Source: Wenzhouxiangella sp. XN201
GTDB lineage: Bacteria > Pseudomonadota > Gammaproteobacteria > Xanthomonadales > Wenzhouxiangellaceae
Reading direction: 5' to 3'
DNA length: 64,000 bases
NCBI RefSeq assembly: GCF_011008905.1
Contig: NZ_JAAIVI010000017.1
Location: forward strand, 992,001-1,056,000
Under the pieces are notes generated by a model, which worked only from the letters and a program-made list of their open reading frames with translations, did not search any database and was not told where the DNA came from. Shown here piece by piece: positions 25,455 to 33,597 of the stretch. Every line of letters starts with the position of its first letter. Positions within the stretch are counted from its first letter, which is position 1. The translations under genes were made by a program, and so were the position numbers.

Positions 25455-26135
25455 TCAGGCCCGCTTGCGCTGGTCGGAACGGTCCTGTTCGAGGCGGTGA
25501 CGGATGGTGGTGCCCAACAATTCCAGGAACAGGGTTCCCATGCCCGGATGAAATCGTTCGACCGAGTCAGCACCGATGGTCAGCAGGCCGACCTCCCGGA
25601 TCGGCACCAGCGCCGCCGAACCGATGGCCTCGTGGCGGTTGGGGAAGAGCACTTCGAGCTTGGCGCGGGTGAAACGTCCGAACTCGATCTTGCCGCTCTC
25701 CAGTAATGCCCCGAACCAGTCCGGCACTTGGCCATCGTGCGTGGTCACAGCCTCGACCTGTTCCAGCGCCGGGTGCGGGGCGAGCAGGTGCAGGCGCACG
25801 CTCACGGCATCGAAATCGCCGGCCAGGCGTGTCATCAGGCGCTCGGTGAACTCACGCGTCGAATCGGCCGTCATCACTTCCAGCGTGAGCTGATGCAGAC
25901 GTTGCATCAGCCGCTCGTTCTCACCGGCAATGCCGGCCAGGGTTTCGAGTTGCGCTTTCAGCTGGTGATTTTCGCGACGCAGGCGCTCGACCTGTACTTC
26001 GATGAGCGAACTGACGCCAGCCTGATGCGGCAGATCCAGGGCATCCAGGGCCTCGGGATGTCGTTCGAAAAAGTCGGGACGGGACGACAGCCAGTCCAGG
26101 ATCACTTCGTCGTTGAGCGATTTCGGGTCGGCCAT
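25455..26135 (-). CDS. DUF484 family protein (GAF-like)
   Basis: A 226-residue protein with N-terminal ILDWLSSRPDFFERHPEAL, a coiled-coil of about residues 45-75 (VERLRRENHQLKAQLETLA) and a GAF-like C-terminal half. DUF484 is conserved between dapF and xerC in many gammaproteobacteria but has no assigned activity. The start overlaps dapF by 34 bases and the stop nearly touches xerC, so the three genes are tightly coupled. Confidence 0.92.
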   Translation of the reverse strand: MADPKSLNDEVILDWLSSRPDFFERHPEALDALDLPHQAGVSSLIEVQVERLRRENHQLKAQLETLAGIAGENERLMQRLHQLTLEVMTADSTREFTERLMTRLAGDFDAVSVRLHLLAPHPALEQVEAVTTHDGQVPDWFGALLESGKIEFGRFTRAKLEVLFPNRHEAIGSAALVPIREVGLLTIGADSVERFHPGMGTLFLELLGTTIRHRLEQDRSDQRKRA

Positions 26136-26968
26136 GGGATGACTCCTTCAAACACATGACGGGCGGGACCGGTGGCACTGATCGCCTGCCCATTTCCCGG
26201 CCAGTTTACTACAAGGCTTCCGCCCGGCTGCACGATCTCGACCGGTGAATCGACGCGGCCAAGCTCGATCAGCATGGCAGCTGCCGCTGCTGCGCCGCTG
26301 CCGCAAGCGAGTGTGGGCCCGGCGCCGCGTTCGAAAACCCGCAACAGGACGCGATCGGGAGATTCGACCCGGGCCAGGCCGACATTGGCGCCGCGTTCGA
26401 GCAATTGGTGTCTGCCCAGCCGCTCGCCGAGCCGGACCAGGTCGGCCGCGTCAGGCGCCGTGTCGGTCAGCACCAGCAGATGCGGGTTGCCAAGGGAGGC
26501 ACCGTAAGCCTCGACGGCATGTCCGTCGACGTCGACCTGCCAGGGAAAGGCATCGACCTGTCGCAGGCCGACCGCAGCAGGGGTGAAATCGGGCAGGCCG
26601 AGCGAGGCGCTGATGACATCGGGCCCGTCCATGCGGATCTCAATCGGGCCGCCGAGCGTTTCCAGCGCGAAGTGATGGCGGGCCTCGCCGCGGTCGTGCA
26701 GCCACAGCGCCACGGCGCGCATGCCATTGCCGCATTGTTCGGCCTCGCCGCCGTCGCCGTTGCGGATTTCGATCCGGCAGATCGGGTCCGGGTCGTCTGC
26801 CGGGCGCAGGATCAGCAACTGATCGAAGCCCACACCGTGGTGACGGTCGGCCCAGGTCCGGATAGTGGCCGCGTCCGGATCAAACGGGCGGCTGCGGGCG
26901 TCGACCAGCATGAAGTCGTTGCCCAGGGCTTCGAGCTTGCTGAAGGGCAGGGCGTGCGGTGTGCTCAT
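26102..26968 (-). CDS. dapF: Diaminopimelate epimerase
   Basis: A 288-residue enzyme converting LL- to meso-diaminopimelate for lysine and peptidoglycan. The two catalytic cysteines are C79 (EAEQCGNGMRAVA) and C222 (TLACGSGAAAAA). GNDFMLVDARS near the start is typical. The start at ATG 26968 overlaps the lptM stop by four bases. A much longer upstream frame exists but lies antisense to the esterase gene and is ignored. Confidence 0.96.
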   Translation of the reverse strand: MSTPHALPFSKLEALGNDFMLVDARSRPFDPDAATIRTWADRHHGVGFDQLLILRPADDPDPICRIEIRNGDGGEAEQCGNGMRAVALWLHDRGEARHHFALETLGGPIEIRMDGPDVISASLGLPDFTPAAVGLRQVDAFPWQVDVDGHAVEAYGASLGNPHLLVLTDTAPDAADLVRLGERLGRHQLLERGANVGLARVESPDRVLLRVFERGAGPTLACGSGAAAAAAMLIELGRVDSPVEIVQPGGSLVVNWPGNGQAISATGPARHVFEGVIPWPTRNRSTTK

Positions 26969-27126
26969 GAGCCGCTGTCTTCGCCCTCGCGGTCCTCGTC
27001 GGGTGTCTCGGCTGCGGGCGGTTCGGCTTCCGGCAGGTAGAGATCCCCCTTGAGACCGCAGCCGCTGACGCCGAGTACCATCGCGACCAACAGGCAGCGG
27101 GCGAGGGCGGTTAAACTTGCAGGCAT
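26965..27126 (-). CDS. lptM: LptM (YifL)-type small lipoprotein
   Basis: A 53-residue lipoprotein with signal MPASLTALARCLLVAMVLG, lipobox SGC and the family motif GCGLKGDLYLPE right after the lipidated cysteine. In enterics LptM helps maturation of the LptD translocon; its place just upstream of dapF is conserved. GGAG lies six bases before the ATG. The start codon overlaps that of the divergent esterase gene in a shared CATG. Confidence 0.85.
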   Translation of the reverse strand: MPASLTALARCLLVAMVLGVSGCGLKGDLYLPEAEPPAAETPDEDREGEDSGS

Positions 27127-27805
27127 GAACGACTCCACTGAACCGAAACTTGAACGCGTGGTGCGCGACACGGGGGAAAACCCCGATCATGCCGTCATCT
27201 GGCTGCATGGCCTGGGGGCCGACGGGCACGATTTCGAGCCGATTGTACCGCAGCTCAACTGCGCCGCCCGCCGCGCGGTGCGCTTCATCTTCCCGCACGC
27301 CCCGGTGCAGCCGGTCACCATCAACGGTGGCATGGCCATGCGTGCCTGGTTCGATATCCGCGGCGTCGACATCGACCGTGCCTCCGACCTGGACGGTATT
27401 CACGCTTCCGTGGCCGCGGTCGATGCCCTGATCGACGAGCAACTGGCCGGCGGCATTGCGGCTGACCGGCTGGTGCTCGCCGGTTTTTCGCAGGGCGGAG
27501 CCATTGCCCTGCGTTGCGGACTGGCACGCAAGACCACGCTGGCCGGGCTGATTGGTCTCTCGACCTACCTGCCCGAGGCCGGCTCGCTGGCGGACTGGGC
27601 CAGTCAGGCCGGGCTGCGCGCGCCCATCTTCATGGGCCACGGCAGCCAGGATCCGATCGTTCCGATCGGCCTCGGGAAAGACAGCGCCCGACACCTGGAA
27701 GCGGCCGGCTGCGCCGTCGAATGGCAGAGCTGGCCGATGCCGCACGCGGTTTGCCCCGAAGAGATCGAAGCCATTGATCGCTGGCTGGAACAACGCTGGT
27801 CGTGA
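27125..27805 (+). CDS. Alpha/beta-hydrolase carboxylesterase (phospholipase/carboxylesterase family)
   Basis: A 226-residue cytosolic esterase: oxyanion region VIWLHGLGADGHDFEPIVPQ, nucleophile elbow GFSQGG, aspartate in GHGSQDPIVP and histidine in WPMPHAV. These are the marks of the small carboxylesterase II family (acyl-protein thioesterase fold). The physiological ester is unknown. I chose ATG 27125; its ribosome site is weak, and upstream in-frame codons would extend into lptM antisense. The stop overlaps the regulator start (GTGA). Confidence 0.88.
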   Translation: MNDSTEPKLERVVRDTGENPDHAVIWLHGLGADGHDFEPIVPQLNCAARRAVRFIFPHAPVQPVTINGGMAMRAWFDIRGVDIDRASDLDGIHASVAAVDALIDEQLAGGIAADRLVLAGFSQGGAIALRCGLARKTTLAGLIGLSTYLPEAGSLADWASQAGLRAPIFMGHGSQDPIVPIGLGKDSARHLEAAGCAVEWQSWPMPHAVCPEEIEAIDRWLEQRWS

Positions 27806-28527
27806 GCGATCAGCGCGTCATGATCGTCGATGACGAGCCGCCGGCCCGCGATCGCCTCGCACGCCTGGTCGACGGCCTGGCGGGTACGAGTGTGTGCGCC
27901 AGCATCGCCGAGGCCGAAACCGTTGTCGATGCCTGCCGCAGCCACCAGCCCGACGTGGTGCTGCTCGATGTGGAAATGCCGGGCATCGACGGTATCGACC
28001 TGGCGCGCCGGCTGCGTCGCCTCTCGCCGCCGCCAGCGGTGGTGTTCGTGACCGCCTTCGAGCAATACGCCGTCGACGCCTTCGAGCTGGCTGCGGTGGA
28101 CTATCTGGTCAAGCCCGTGCGGGCCGAGCGTCTGGCCCGGGCGCTGGAACGCGCGCGCAATCGCCCGCTCGGCCCCGGAGTGACCTTGCGCAGCCGCCTG
28201 GGCGAGCGCGTACTTGCCATACCGGTGTCCGAGATTCGCGCCCTGATCGCCGAAGACAAGTACACCGTCGTGCACTTCGACCAGGGCGAGGCCTTGGTCG
28301 ATGATTCCCTGGTGACGCTGGAGCAGCGCTTCGGCCGGCACTTCATTCGCGTCCATCGCAAGGCCCTGGTGGCGCGCCGTTACCTGCGCGGGCTTTATCG
28401 TGACGCGGATGGGCAGGAGCGCGTGGAACTCGACGGCTGCAACTGCAGACCACCGGTGAGCCGGCGCAACCTGACCCTGGTGCGACAGGCCCTCGATGAC
28501 AAACCCGAAACGGAGCTGCCCGAGTGA
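27802..28527 (+). CDS. algR: AlgR-type LytTR response regulator
   Basis: A 241-residue regulator starting at GTG 27802. The receiver domain (residues 5-115) has the acidic pocket VDDE, phosphoacceptor aspartate in VVLLDVEMPG and lysine in YLVKPV. A LytTR DNA-binding domain (about 135-235) contains IRALIAEDKYTVVHF and FIRVHRKALVARRYL. Its place directly before hemC matches AlgR of Pseudomonas, which controls exopolysaccharide and twitching. No cognate kinase gene is adjacent, and the regulon here is unknown. Confidence 0.85.
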   Translation: MSDQRVMIVDDEPPARDRLARLVDGLAGTSVCASIAEAETVVDACRSHQPDVVLLDVEMPGIDGIDLARRLRRLSPPPAVVFVTAFEQYAVDAFELAAVDYLVKPVRAERLARALERARNRPLGPGVTLRSRLGERVLAIPVSEIRALIAEDKYTVVHFDQGEALVDDSLVTLEQRFGRHFIRVHRKALVARRYLRGLYRDADGQERVELDGCNCRPPVSRRNLTLVRQALDDKPETELPE

Positions 28528-29441
28528 TGAAGCCGATCCGAATCGCCACCCGCAAGTCATTGCTGGCGCTGTGGCAAAGCGAGCACGTTGCCGAGCAACT
28601 GCGTAAACAGCATCCCGGGATCGAAGTGACGCTGGTGCCGCTGAGCACCCGCGGCGATGAAATCCTCGATCGCTCTCTGGCCGAGATTGGCGGCAAGGGT
28701 CTGTTCCTCAAGGAACTCGAGCGCGCCATTCTTGATGGCGAGGCCGACATTGCCGTGCACTCGCTCAAGGATGTGCCGGCCGAATCGCCAAAAGCCTTCG
28801 AATTGGCAGCCTTCCTGCCGCGTGCCGACTGGCACGACTGGTGGATCACCCGCGACGGTCACACCCCGGAGAGCCTGCCGACCGGTTCGCGCGTGGGCAC
28901 GGCCAGCCTGCGTCGGCAGAGCCAGCTGCTGGCGAGCTGTCCGCATCTCGAGGTGGTGCCGGTCCGTGGCAACGTTCAGACCCGGCTGGCCAAGCTCGAT
29001 GCCGGCGAGGTCGACGGCCTGATCCTGGCCGCAGCCGGCCTGCAGCGACTGGAAATCAGGCGCCAGCACGTTTTGCCGCTCGAGCCGCCCGGCTTCCTGC
29101 CGTCGGCCGGGCAGGGCGTGATCGTCGTCCAGTGTCGCGCTGAAGACCGCGAGGTCGCCCGCTTGTTGCGGCCGCTCAACTGTGAAGAAACGGTCGTCAC
29201 CATGGCCGCCGAACGGGCCGTGGTGGCCGAGCTGGGTGGTGATTGCCGCATGCCCCTGGCAGCCTTTGCCCGACTGGAAGCCGATCAGCTCAGCCTTGAT
29301 GCGCGCCTGGCCAGTCCGGACGGCACCGAAGTGCTCGATGCCAGTGTCGCTGGCGACAAGGGAGACGCCGAATCGCTCGGCCGGCAGGCCGCGCGGATTT
29401 TGCTGGAAAAGGGAGGAATGAGACTTATATCACATTTTTGA
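28527..29441 (+). CDS. hemC: Hydroxymethylbilane synthase (porphobilinogen deaminase)
   Basis: A 304-residue enzyme joining four porphobilinogens into hydroxymethylbilane. The dipyrromethane-binding cysteine is C240 in LGGDCRMPLAAFA. IATRKSLLALWQ, STRGDEILD, GKGLFLKELE and HSLKDVP are substrate-site motifs. The start is ATG 28527, overlapping the algR stop by one base. hemD, normally contiguous, is separated by 275 bases that hold a terminator. Confidence 0.96.
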   Translation: MKPIRIATRKSLLALWQSEHVAEQLRKQHPGIEVTLVPLSTRGDEILDRSLAEIGGKGLFLKELERAILDGEADIAVHSLKDVPAESPKAFELAAFLPRADWHDWWITRDGHTPESLPTGSRVGTASLRRQSQLLASCPHLEVVPVRGNVQTRLAKLDAGEVDGLILAAAGLQRLEIRRQHVLPLEPPGFLPSAGQGVIVVQCRAEDREVARLLRPLNCEETVVTMAAERAVVAELGGDCRMPLAAFARLEADQLSLDARLASPDGTEVLDASVAGDKGDAESLGRQAARILLEKGGMRLISHF

Positions 29442-29589
29442 GGCCGCGTGAAATTTTGTGTTGGTTCCGGCTGGACATCGCCTGGCAACTGTGTCAGAGT
29501 ATTTTCAAAAGGTGGAACCCAAGCGGGATTGCGACGATTTGATTTCCGGGCGTCATCCACGGCTCAACTTGTTGAGGTGCGTCCCCCTA

Positions 29590-29690
29590 CTGCCAACGCC
29601 AACACGCAAGCCCCCAGCACTTTGGCAGGTTGCGCTAGACGCCCGGATTCTAACCTTGAAAAGCCTGCCGTCTCGGCGGGCTTTTTCTTT
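29590..29690 (+). promoter_or_regulatory. Candidate transcription attenuator in the hemD leader
   Basis: Segment 1 CTGCCAA (29590-29596) is complementary to segment 2 TTGGCAG (29622-29628). Segment 2 extended, GGCAGGTT (29624-29631), is complementary to the 5' side of the terminator stem (AA-CCTGCC within 29661-29669, one bulge). Segments 3 and 4 (29661-29683) form the terminator. The pairings 1:2 with 3:4, and 2:3, exclude each other, as in known attenuators. Confidence 0.45.
29661..29690 (+). terminator. Rho-independent terminator 26 bases before hemD
   Basis: The stem AAGCCTGCCG/CGGCGGGCTT (one G-T pair, loop TCT) is followed by TTTTTCTTT. The gap to the hemD ATG is too short for another promoter, so hemD expression needs read-through. 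Confidence 0.85.
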
Positions 29691-29716
29691 TCCGGTCATG
29701 GGTCGAAGAAAACCGC

Positions 29717-30481
29717 ATGACTGAACCCATCCTCGTCCTGGTTACGCGCACCCAGCCGGCCGCTCGCCAGCTGGTCGAGCGCGTGGCCGAGCTCCACTGC
29801 GAACCTTTCGAATGCGCGCCTTTCCAGCTCGAGGGGCCGGCCGATTCTGCCGCTGTGGCGAGTGACCTGAACGCGGCGCTGCCGGCCGACCGGGTGATTC
29901 TGACCAGCCAGGAAGCCGTTCGTCGGGCTGTTGACCTGGTGGGTGCCGCGTGCTTCAGTCGATCGCTCGTGATCGTTCCGGGGCAGGGGACGGCGGCCGT
30001 TGCGCGCGAGCTTGGTCTCGATAACGTGGTCTATCCGGAACGGCACGGTACCAGTGAGGCCATGCTTTCCATGCCCGAGTTGCGCGATGTCGAGGGGCTG
30101 GACGTGCTGGTTCTGGCCGCGGCTGGCGGGCGCGGCTTGATGGGGGAAGTGCTCGAGCGTCGCGGCGCGAGCGTCGAACGCATTCACGTCTATTCGCGCG
30201 TGTCCCGTCCGTTGCCGGAGGACCTTGACGAGAGAATCTGCCAATCGCGGCAGCTGGTCACGCTGGGAGCGAGCTGGGAGGCGGTTGCCGGCCTGGTCGA
30301 AGCACTGGGTCAGGCAGCGCGTAGCCGGGTGCTTGCCGCCCCATTGATCGCGCCATCGCAGCGGGTTGCGCGCCACGCCGCTGAACTCGGGTTCAAGCAC
30401 TGCCGACTGGCGACCGGCGCGAGCGCTGATGCCATGATCAGCACCCTGGCCCGGCTGATATCGGCTCGCGATTTGCGTTAA
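29717..30481 (+). CDS. hemD: Uroporphyrinogen-III synthase
   Basis: A 254-residue enzyme that cyclises and inverts ring D of hydroxymethylbilane. The family is poorly conserved; supporting features are the N-terminal ILVTRT-like strand (LVLVTRTQPAARQL), VILTSQEAVRR, VVYPERHGTSEAML, DVLVLAAAGGRGLM with YSRVSRPLP, and position between hemC and hemX/hemY. It is cytosolic. Confidence 0.87.
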   Translation: MTEPILVLVTRTQPAARQLVERVAELHCEPFECAPFQLEGPADSAAVASDLNAALPADRVILTSQEAVRRAVDLVGAACFSRSLVIVPGQGTAAVARELGLDNVVYPERHGTSEAMLSMPELRDVEGLDVLVLAAAGGRGLMGEVLERRGASVERIHVYSRVSRPLPEDLDERICQSRQLVTLGASWEAVAGLVEALGQAARSRVLAAPLIAPSQRVARHAAELGFKHCRLATGASADAMISTLARLISARDLR

Positions 30482-30526
30482 TCTCGTTTGCATCGAAACC
30501 AAAATCCCTGGTCCGTGTGAATCTTC

Positions 30527-31729
30527 ATGACTGAACGCAATGAAGCGCCCGATTCTGAAGAAGCTGAATCGGCTTCCGATCTGGAACCCGTGAACCAGGA
30601 TCGCGACAGTGATCCGGTCGAAGACAGTGCAGCCGGCGCGAAACGGACGTCGCGATCCGGACAGGGGGTGGCCTGGCTGGCCGTGCTGCTCGCCCTGGGC
30701 GCCGGGGCCCTGGCGGGCTGGCAGTGGTGGCAGGATCGGATTGCCGGGAATGAATCGCCCGGCCAGGAGCGACTCGAGGCTGAGGCGGAGCGTATCGACA
30801 GCCTGTCGGACCAGCTCGATCGACTCGGTTCACGGCTCGATGCCCTGGACGGGCGCGATTCCGAACTGGCGGACACCGTGTCGGCGCATGACCAGGCCCT
30901 GAGGTCGATTCGCGACGAGCTGCGCGCAAGCGACGATGAGATGGCCGATCAGGAGCGCCGTCTCGAATCGCTTTCGTCAACGATTGACCAACGCTTCGAC
31001 CGACTGGAAGAACGCATCAATGAGCAGCCGACCGGTTCTGAGTCGTCCGCACCTGATCTTGAGCGCCTCGAGCGTCGCCTGGCGCTGATCGAGGTCGCTG
31101 CCCTATTGCGTCTCGGGCAGGCCCGAGCCGAGCTGGCCGATGATCGTTCCGGGGCTGTTGCGGCTTATCGCCGGGCGTCCGAGCGTCTGGAGGGCGCTGA
31201 AGGGGCCGGCCTCGGTCGGCTGCGCGATCTGGTGGCCGACGAACTGGCGGCACTCGAATCCATGCAGTTGCCGGAGTGGGATGCGGTGTCCGAACGTCTC
31301 GAAGCGCTCGAGGACGGGGTTTCAGACTGGCCCGGTGCCGAATCGGAGGCATTGTCTGCCCCCGAGGCGGAAATCGAGGAAACCGAAAGCTGGTGGCAAG
31401 GGGTTCGTCAGTCGATGGGCAAGCTTGTGCGGGTCAGCCCGCGCGATGAGGCTGCACTGTCGCCCGCAGTCTTCGAGACCCTGGCCGAGCGGCTGCGCCT
31501 GCACCTGCTGGCGGCCCGCGTTGCGGTCGAGCGCCGGGATGCCGATTCCCTGACCGGGCACCTGGCGCAGGCTCGTGCGCTGATCGAACGCGGTTACGAC
31601 GTCTCGCACCCGCTTGTGAGCGAAGCGCTGGCGAGCCTCGAGGCCGCCGACGACGTAAAGGACGAAGCCCGCTGGCCTGAACTGGGAGCCGCCCTGGACG
31701 AGATCGAGCGGCAGCTGGACGCCTCGTGA
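30527..31729 (+). CDS. hemX: HemX-like membrane-anchored coiled-coil protein
   Basis: A 400-residue protein with an acidic cytosolic N-terminus, one membrane span at about residues 48-67 (VAWLAVLLALGAGALAGW), long coiled-coil helices (about 80-170) and a helical domain with ALLRLGQARAELADDRSGAVAAYR. Family members are often labelled uroporphyrin-III C-methyltransferase, but no SAM-binding methylase domain is visible, so that label should not be used here. It probably scaffolds heme enzymes at the membrane. The stop overlaps hemY by four bases. Confidence 0.85.
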   Translation: MTERNEAPDSEEAESASDLEPVNQDRDSDPVEDSAAGAKRTSRSGQGVAWLAVLLALGAGALAGWQWWQDRIAGNESPGQERLEAEAERIDSLSDQLDRLGSRLDALDGRDSELADTVSAHDQALRSIRDELRASDDEMADQERRLESLSSTIDQRFDRLEERINEQPTGSESSAPDLERLERRLALIEVAALLRLGQARAELADDRSGAVAAYRRASERLEGAEGAGLGRLRDLVADELAALESMQLPEWDAVSERLEALEDGVSDWPGAESEALSAPEAEIEETESWWQGVRQSMGKLVRVSPRDEAALSPAVFETLAERLRLHLLAARVAVERRDADSLTGHLAQARALIERGYDVSHPLVSEALASLEAADDVKDEARWPELGAALDEIERQLDAS

Positions 31730-32922
31730 AACGGCTGCTGATCATTGTCCTGGTTGCGATCGCGCTGGTGGCCACGGCGCTGCTGGCCCCCTGGCTGGCC
31801 GAGGACCCCGGTTACGTCCGGCTCGATTTCGGGCCCTGGCGAATAGAAATGTCGGCGCTGGCGCTGGCGGGCGCGGTGCTGCTGATCTGGATCGGCTTAT
31901 CTGCACTGGTGGGCCTGTTTCGCATGCCGGGTCGCATGGTCCGACAGGCGCGCGAGCAGCGCTCGCGGCGTCAGCTTGAAAAGGGTTTCCTCGCCCTGAC
32001 CGAGGGCGACTGGCCTGGTGCCGAGCGGGCCTTGCAGAAATCCCTGCGCTATCGAGACTCGACCGCCGGTTACCTGGCTGCCGCTCGTGCCGCCCAGGGC
32101 CGCGGCGACGGGGTTGGCCGAGATCATTGGCTGGAGCAGGCGGACAGCCGCTTCGGCCGGCGGCATTTCGTGACCGGCTTGGCGCGGGCCCGGCTGCTGT
32201 CGGCCGAAGGCCGCAGCGATGAAGCCGTGGTCGTGCTTGAAAAACTGCACCTGCGCAAGCCCCGACACACGGGCGTGTTGCGCCTGCTGCTGGAAAGCTA
32301 CCAGGAGCTGGAGCGCTGGCGCGATCTCCGGCTGCTGACCCCGGCGTTACGCCGTGCCGGGGTGGTCGATCGAGATCGTGCCGAAGAGCTGGCCGTGCTG
32401 GCCGCGCGGCGAGAACTGGCGGCCGCGATCGACATCGACCGCCTCGACGCCAGCTGGAAGGAACTGCCGCGCAAAATGCGCAAGCGGCGCGAGCTGGTGG
32501 CAGCCTATGCCGGTCGTGCCGCCGAGCTGGGCCGGATCTCGGCGGCCGGGCATCTGCTCGAGCGTGAACTGGCGCAGGCGCCCGACGATGAGTTGCTGGC
32601 CCTCTACGCAGCGGCCGACGAGGGTGAGCGCACACACCGGATTCGCCAGTGCGAGCGCTGGCTGGAGAATCATCCCGATCATATCGGCCTGCAGCAGACC
32701 CTCGGCCTGCTCTATCTCGATGATCGACAGTATGATCGCGCCCAGGCCTGCCTCGAGCGCGTCGTGCGGGAACGACCCAACAGCCGCGCCTATGCCGCCC
32801 TCGGCCGCGTGCTCGACCGGGCTGGCAAGCTGGAGGCCGCGGCGCAGTGTTATCGCAATGCCCTGCGGCTTCGGGACGGACGCGGAGTGGAGCCGCTGCC
32901 GGCGCCGTCGCATCCGGCGTAG
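31726..32922 (+). CDS. hemY: HemY-like inner-membrane TPR protein
   Basis: A 398-residue protein with two N-terminal membrane segments (about residues 4-22 and 43-62) followed by a HemY N-domain (GRMVRQAREQRSRRQLEKGFLAL) and TPR-type repeats to the C-terminus. This proteobacterial HemY is not protoporphyrinogen oxidase; the name comes from operon position with hemCDX. A role in organising late heme synthesis is inferred from the family. Confidence 0.88.
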   Translation: MKRLLIIVLVAIALVATALLAPWLAEDPGYVRLDFGPWRIEMSALALAGAVLLIWIGLSALVGLFRMPGRMVRQAREQRSRRQLEKGFLALTEGDWPGAERALQKSLRYRDSTAGYLAAARAAQGRGDGVGRDHWLEQADSRFGRRHFVTGLARARLLSAEGRSDEAVVVLEKLHLRKPRHTGVLRLLLESYQELERWRDLRLLTPALRRAGVVDRDRAEELAVLAARRELAAAIDIDRLDASWKELPRKMRKRRELVAAYAGRAAELGRISAAGHLLERELAQAPDDELLALYAAADEGERTHRIRQCERWLENHPDHIGLQQTLGLLYLDDRQYDRAQACLERVVRERPNSRAYAALGRVLDRAGKLEAAAQCYRNALRLRDGRGVEPLPAPSHPA

Positions 32923-32936
32923 CCGGGATTGCGTTC

Positions 32937-33008
32937 CCGCCTGCTTCGCAGGCTGGCTCATCGATTCGTGTGCCGCTGGGCAGTGTGTTGCTACCGTCAG
33001 GCTGGCTG
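32937..33008. repeat. Partial inverted copy of the ~100-bp end unit next to element A
   Basis: This stretch contains CCTGCTTCGCAGG and then a sequence matching, in inverse orientation, the tandem units at 58141 and 58239 (shared words include GTGTTGCTACCG). It abuts the left end of the larger element. Confidence 0.55.
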
Positions 33009-33541
33009 GCCTCGACACGTCAAATGCGGTTTCGCCCGGCTTGCTTCGCAAGCTCTTTGGGCGAGTTCCTTTTGTCAGTCGCGACAAAAGGAACCAAAAG
33101 CGCTCTTAGAAGACGCGGTTGTTCCGCAGGACTAGATGGCTTCAGGGCTTAACGGAGATACCGTTCTTGCCTTCGCTAGTGCTCGGTCGTGAAACATGGC
33201 GTTTTCGATAAAGGCTTGGCGTAGCCCGCACCCAAACAGCACGGCCTCGATCGGGGTCGGCTTCGGTTAAGGTTAGGACAGAGATCGGGGGTGGAACGCC
33301 ACTCGAAGCCGTAGTGCGAGATGCGGGCCACTGCAGGCGTTATCGCAAGCCAGCATGTTCCGCAGCCGGGCCCAAGCGAAGCCCCAGCCACAGTCTGTGA
33401 AGCCACTCGGCGGCGAGATTTTAGAGGCGTAACCGACTGATTTTAAGCGCGTTTTTTGGTGACTTTTTTCGCGCGGGAAAAAAGTTACTCGCCATCAGCC
33501 TGCGAAGCAGGCGGGCGAAACAGAAGTTGACTTGTCGAGGC
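33009..33541 (+). mobile_element. Non-coding inverted-repeat element, copy A (533 bp)
   Basis: This block is the same element as 57548-58077 read on the other strand. Both ends begin GCCTCGAC and form imperfect terminal inverted repeats. A 210-base internal stretch aligns to copy B without gaps at about 86 % identity by hand count. An open frame shared by both copies (here 33176-33406 minus) shows more amino-acid-changing than silent differences, so I do not call it a gene. No transposase is present; it looks like a non-autonomous repeat. The remaining bases to 33597 hold only a short hairpin (CCACGG/CCGTGG) shared with copy B's flank. Confidence 0.75.
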
Positions 33542-33597
33542 CCCCACGGCGACCCGTGGCATCAGCCACTCTAGCGGAAGCCCCGGCGCCGCCGGAA

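Noticed and set aside
26969-27793. Upstream in-frame extension of dapF to 563 residues
   Set aside because: The extension is antisense to the esterase gene, and dapF has a good start coupled to lptM at 26968.
29500-29690. tRNA or other classical stable RNA between hemC and hemD
   Set aside because: No cloverleaf or CCA end could be formed by eye; the structure fits an attenuator better.
30527-31729. Label of HemX as uroporphyrin-III C-methyltransferase
   Set aside because: No SAM-methylase motifs; the product is a membrane-anchored coiled-coil protein.
33176-33406. 76-residue ORF in repeat element A (and its counterpart ending at 57913)
   Set aside because: Changes between the copies are mostly non-silent, so protein selection is not supported.
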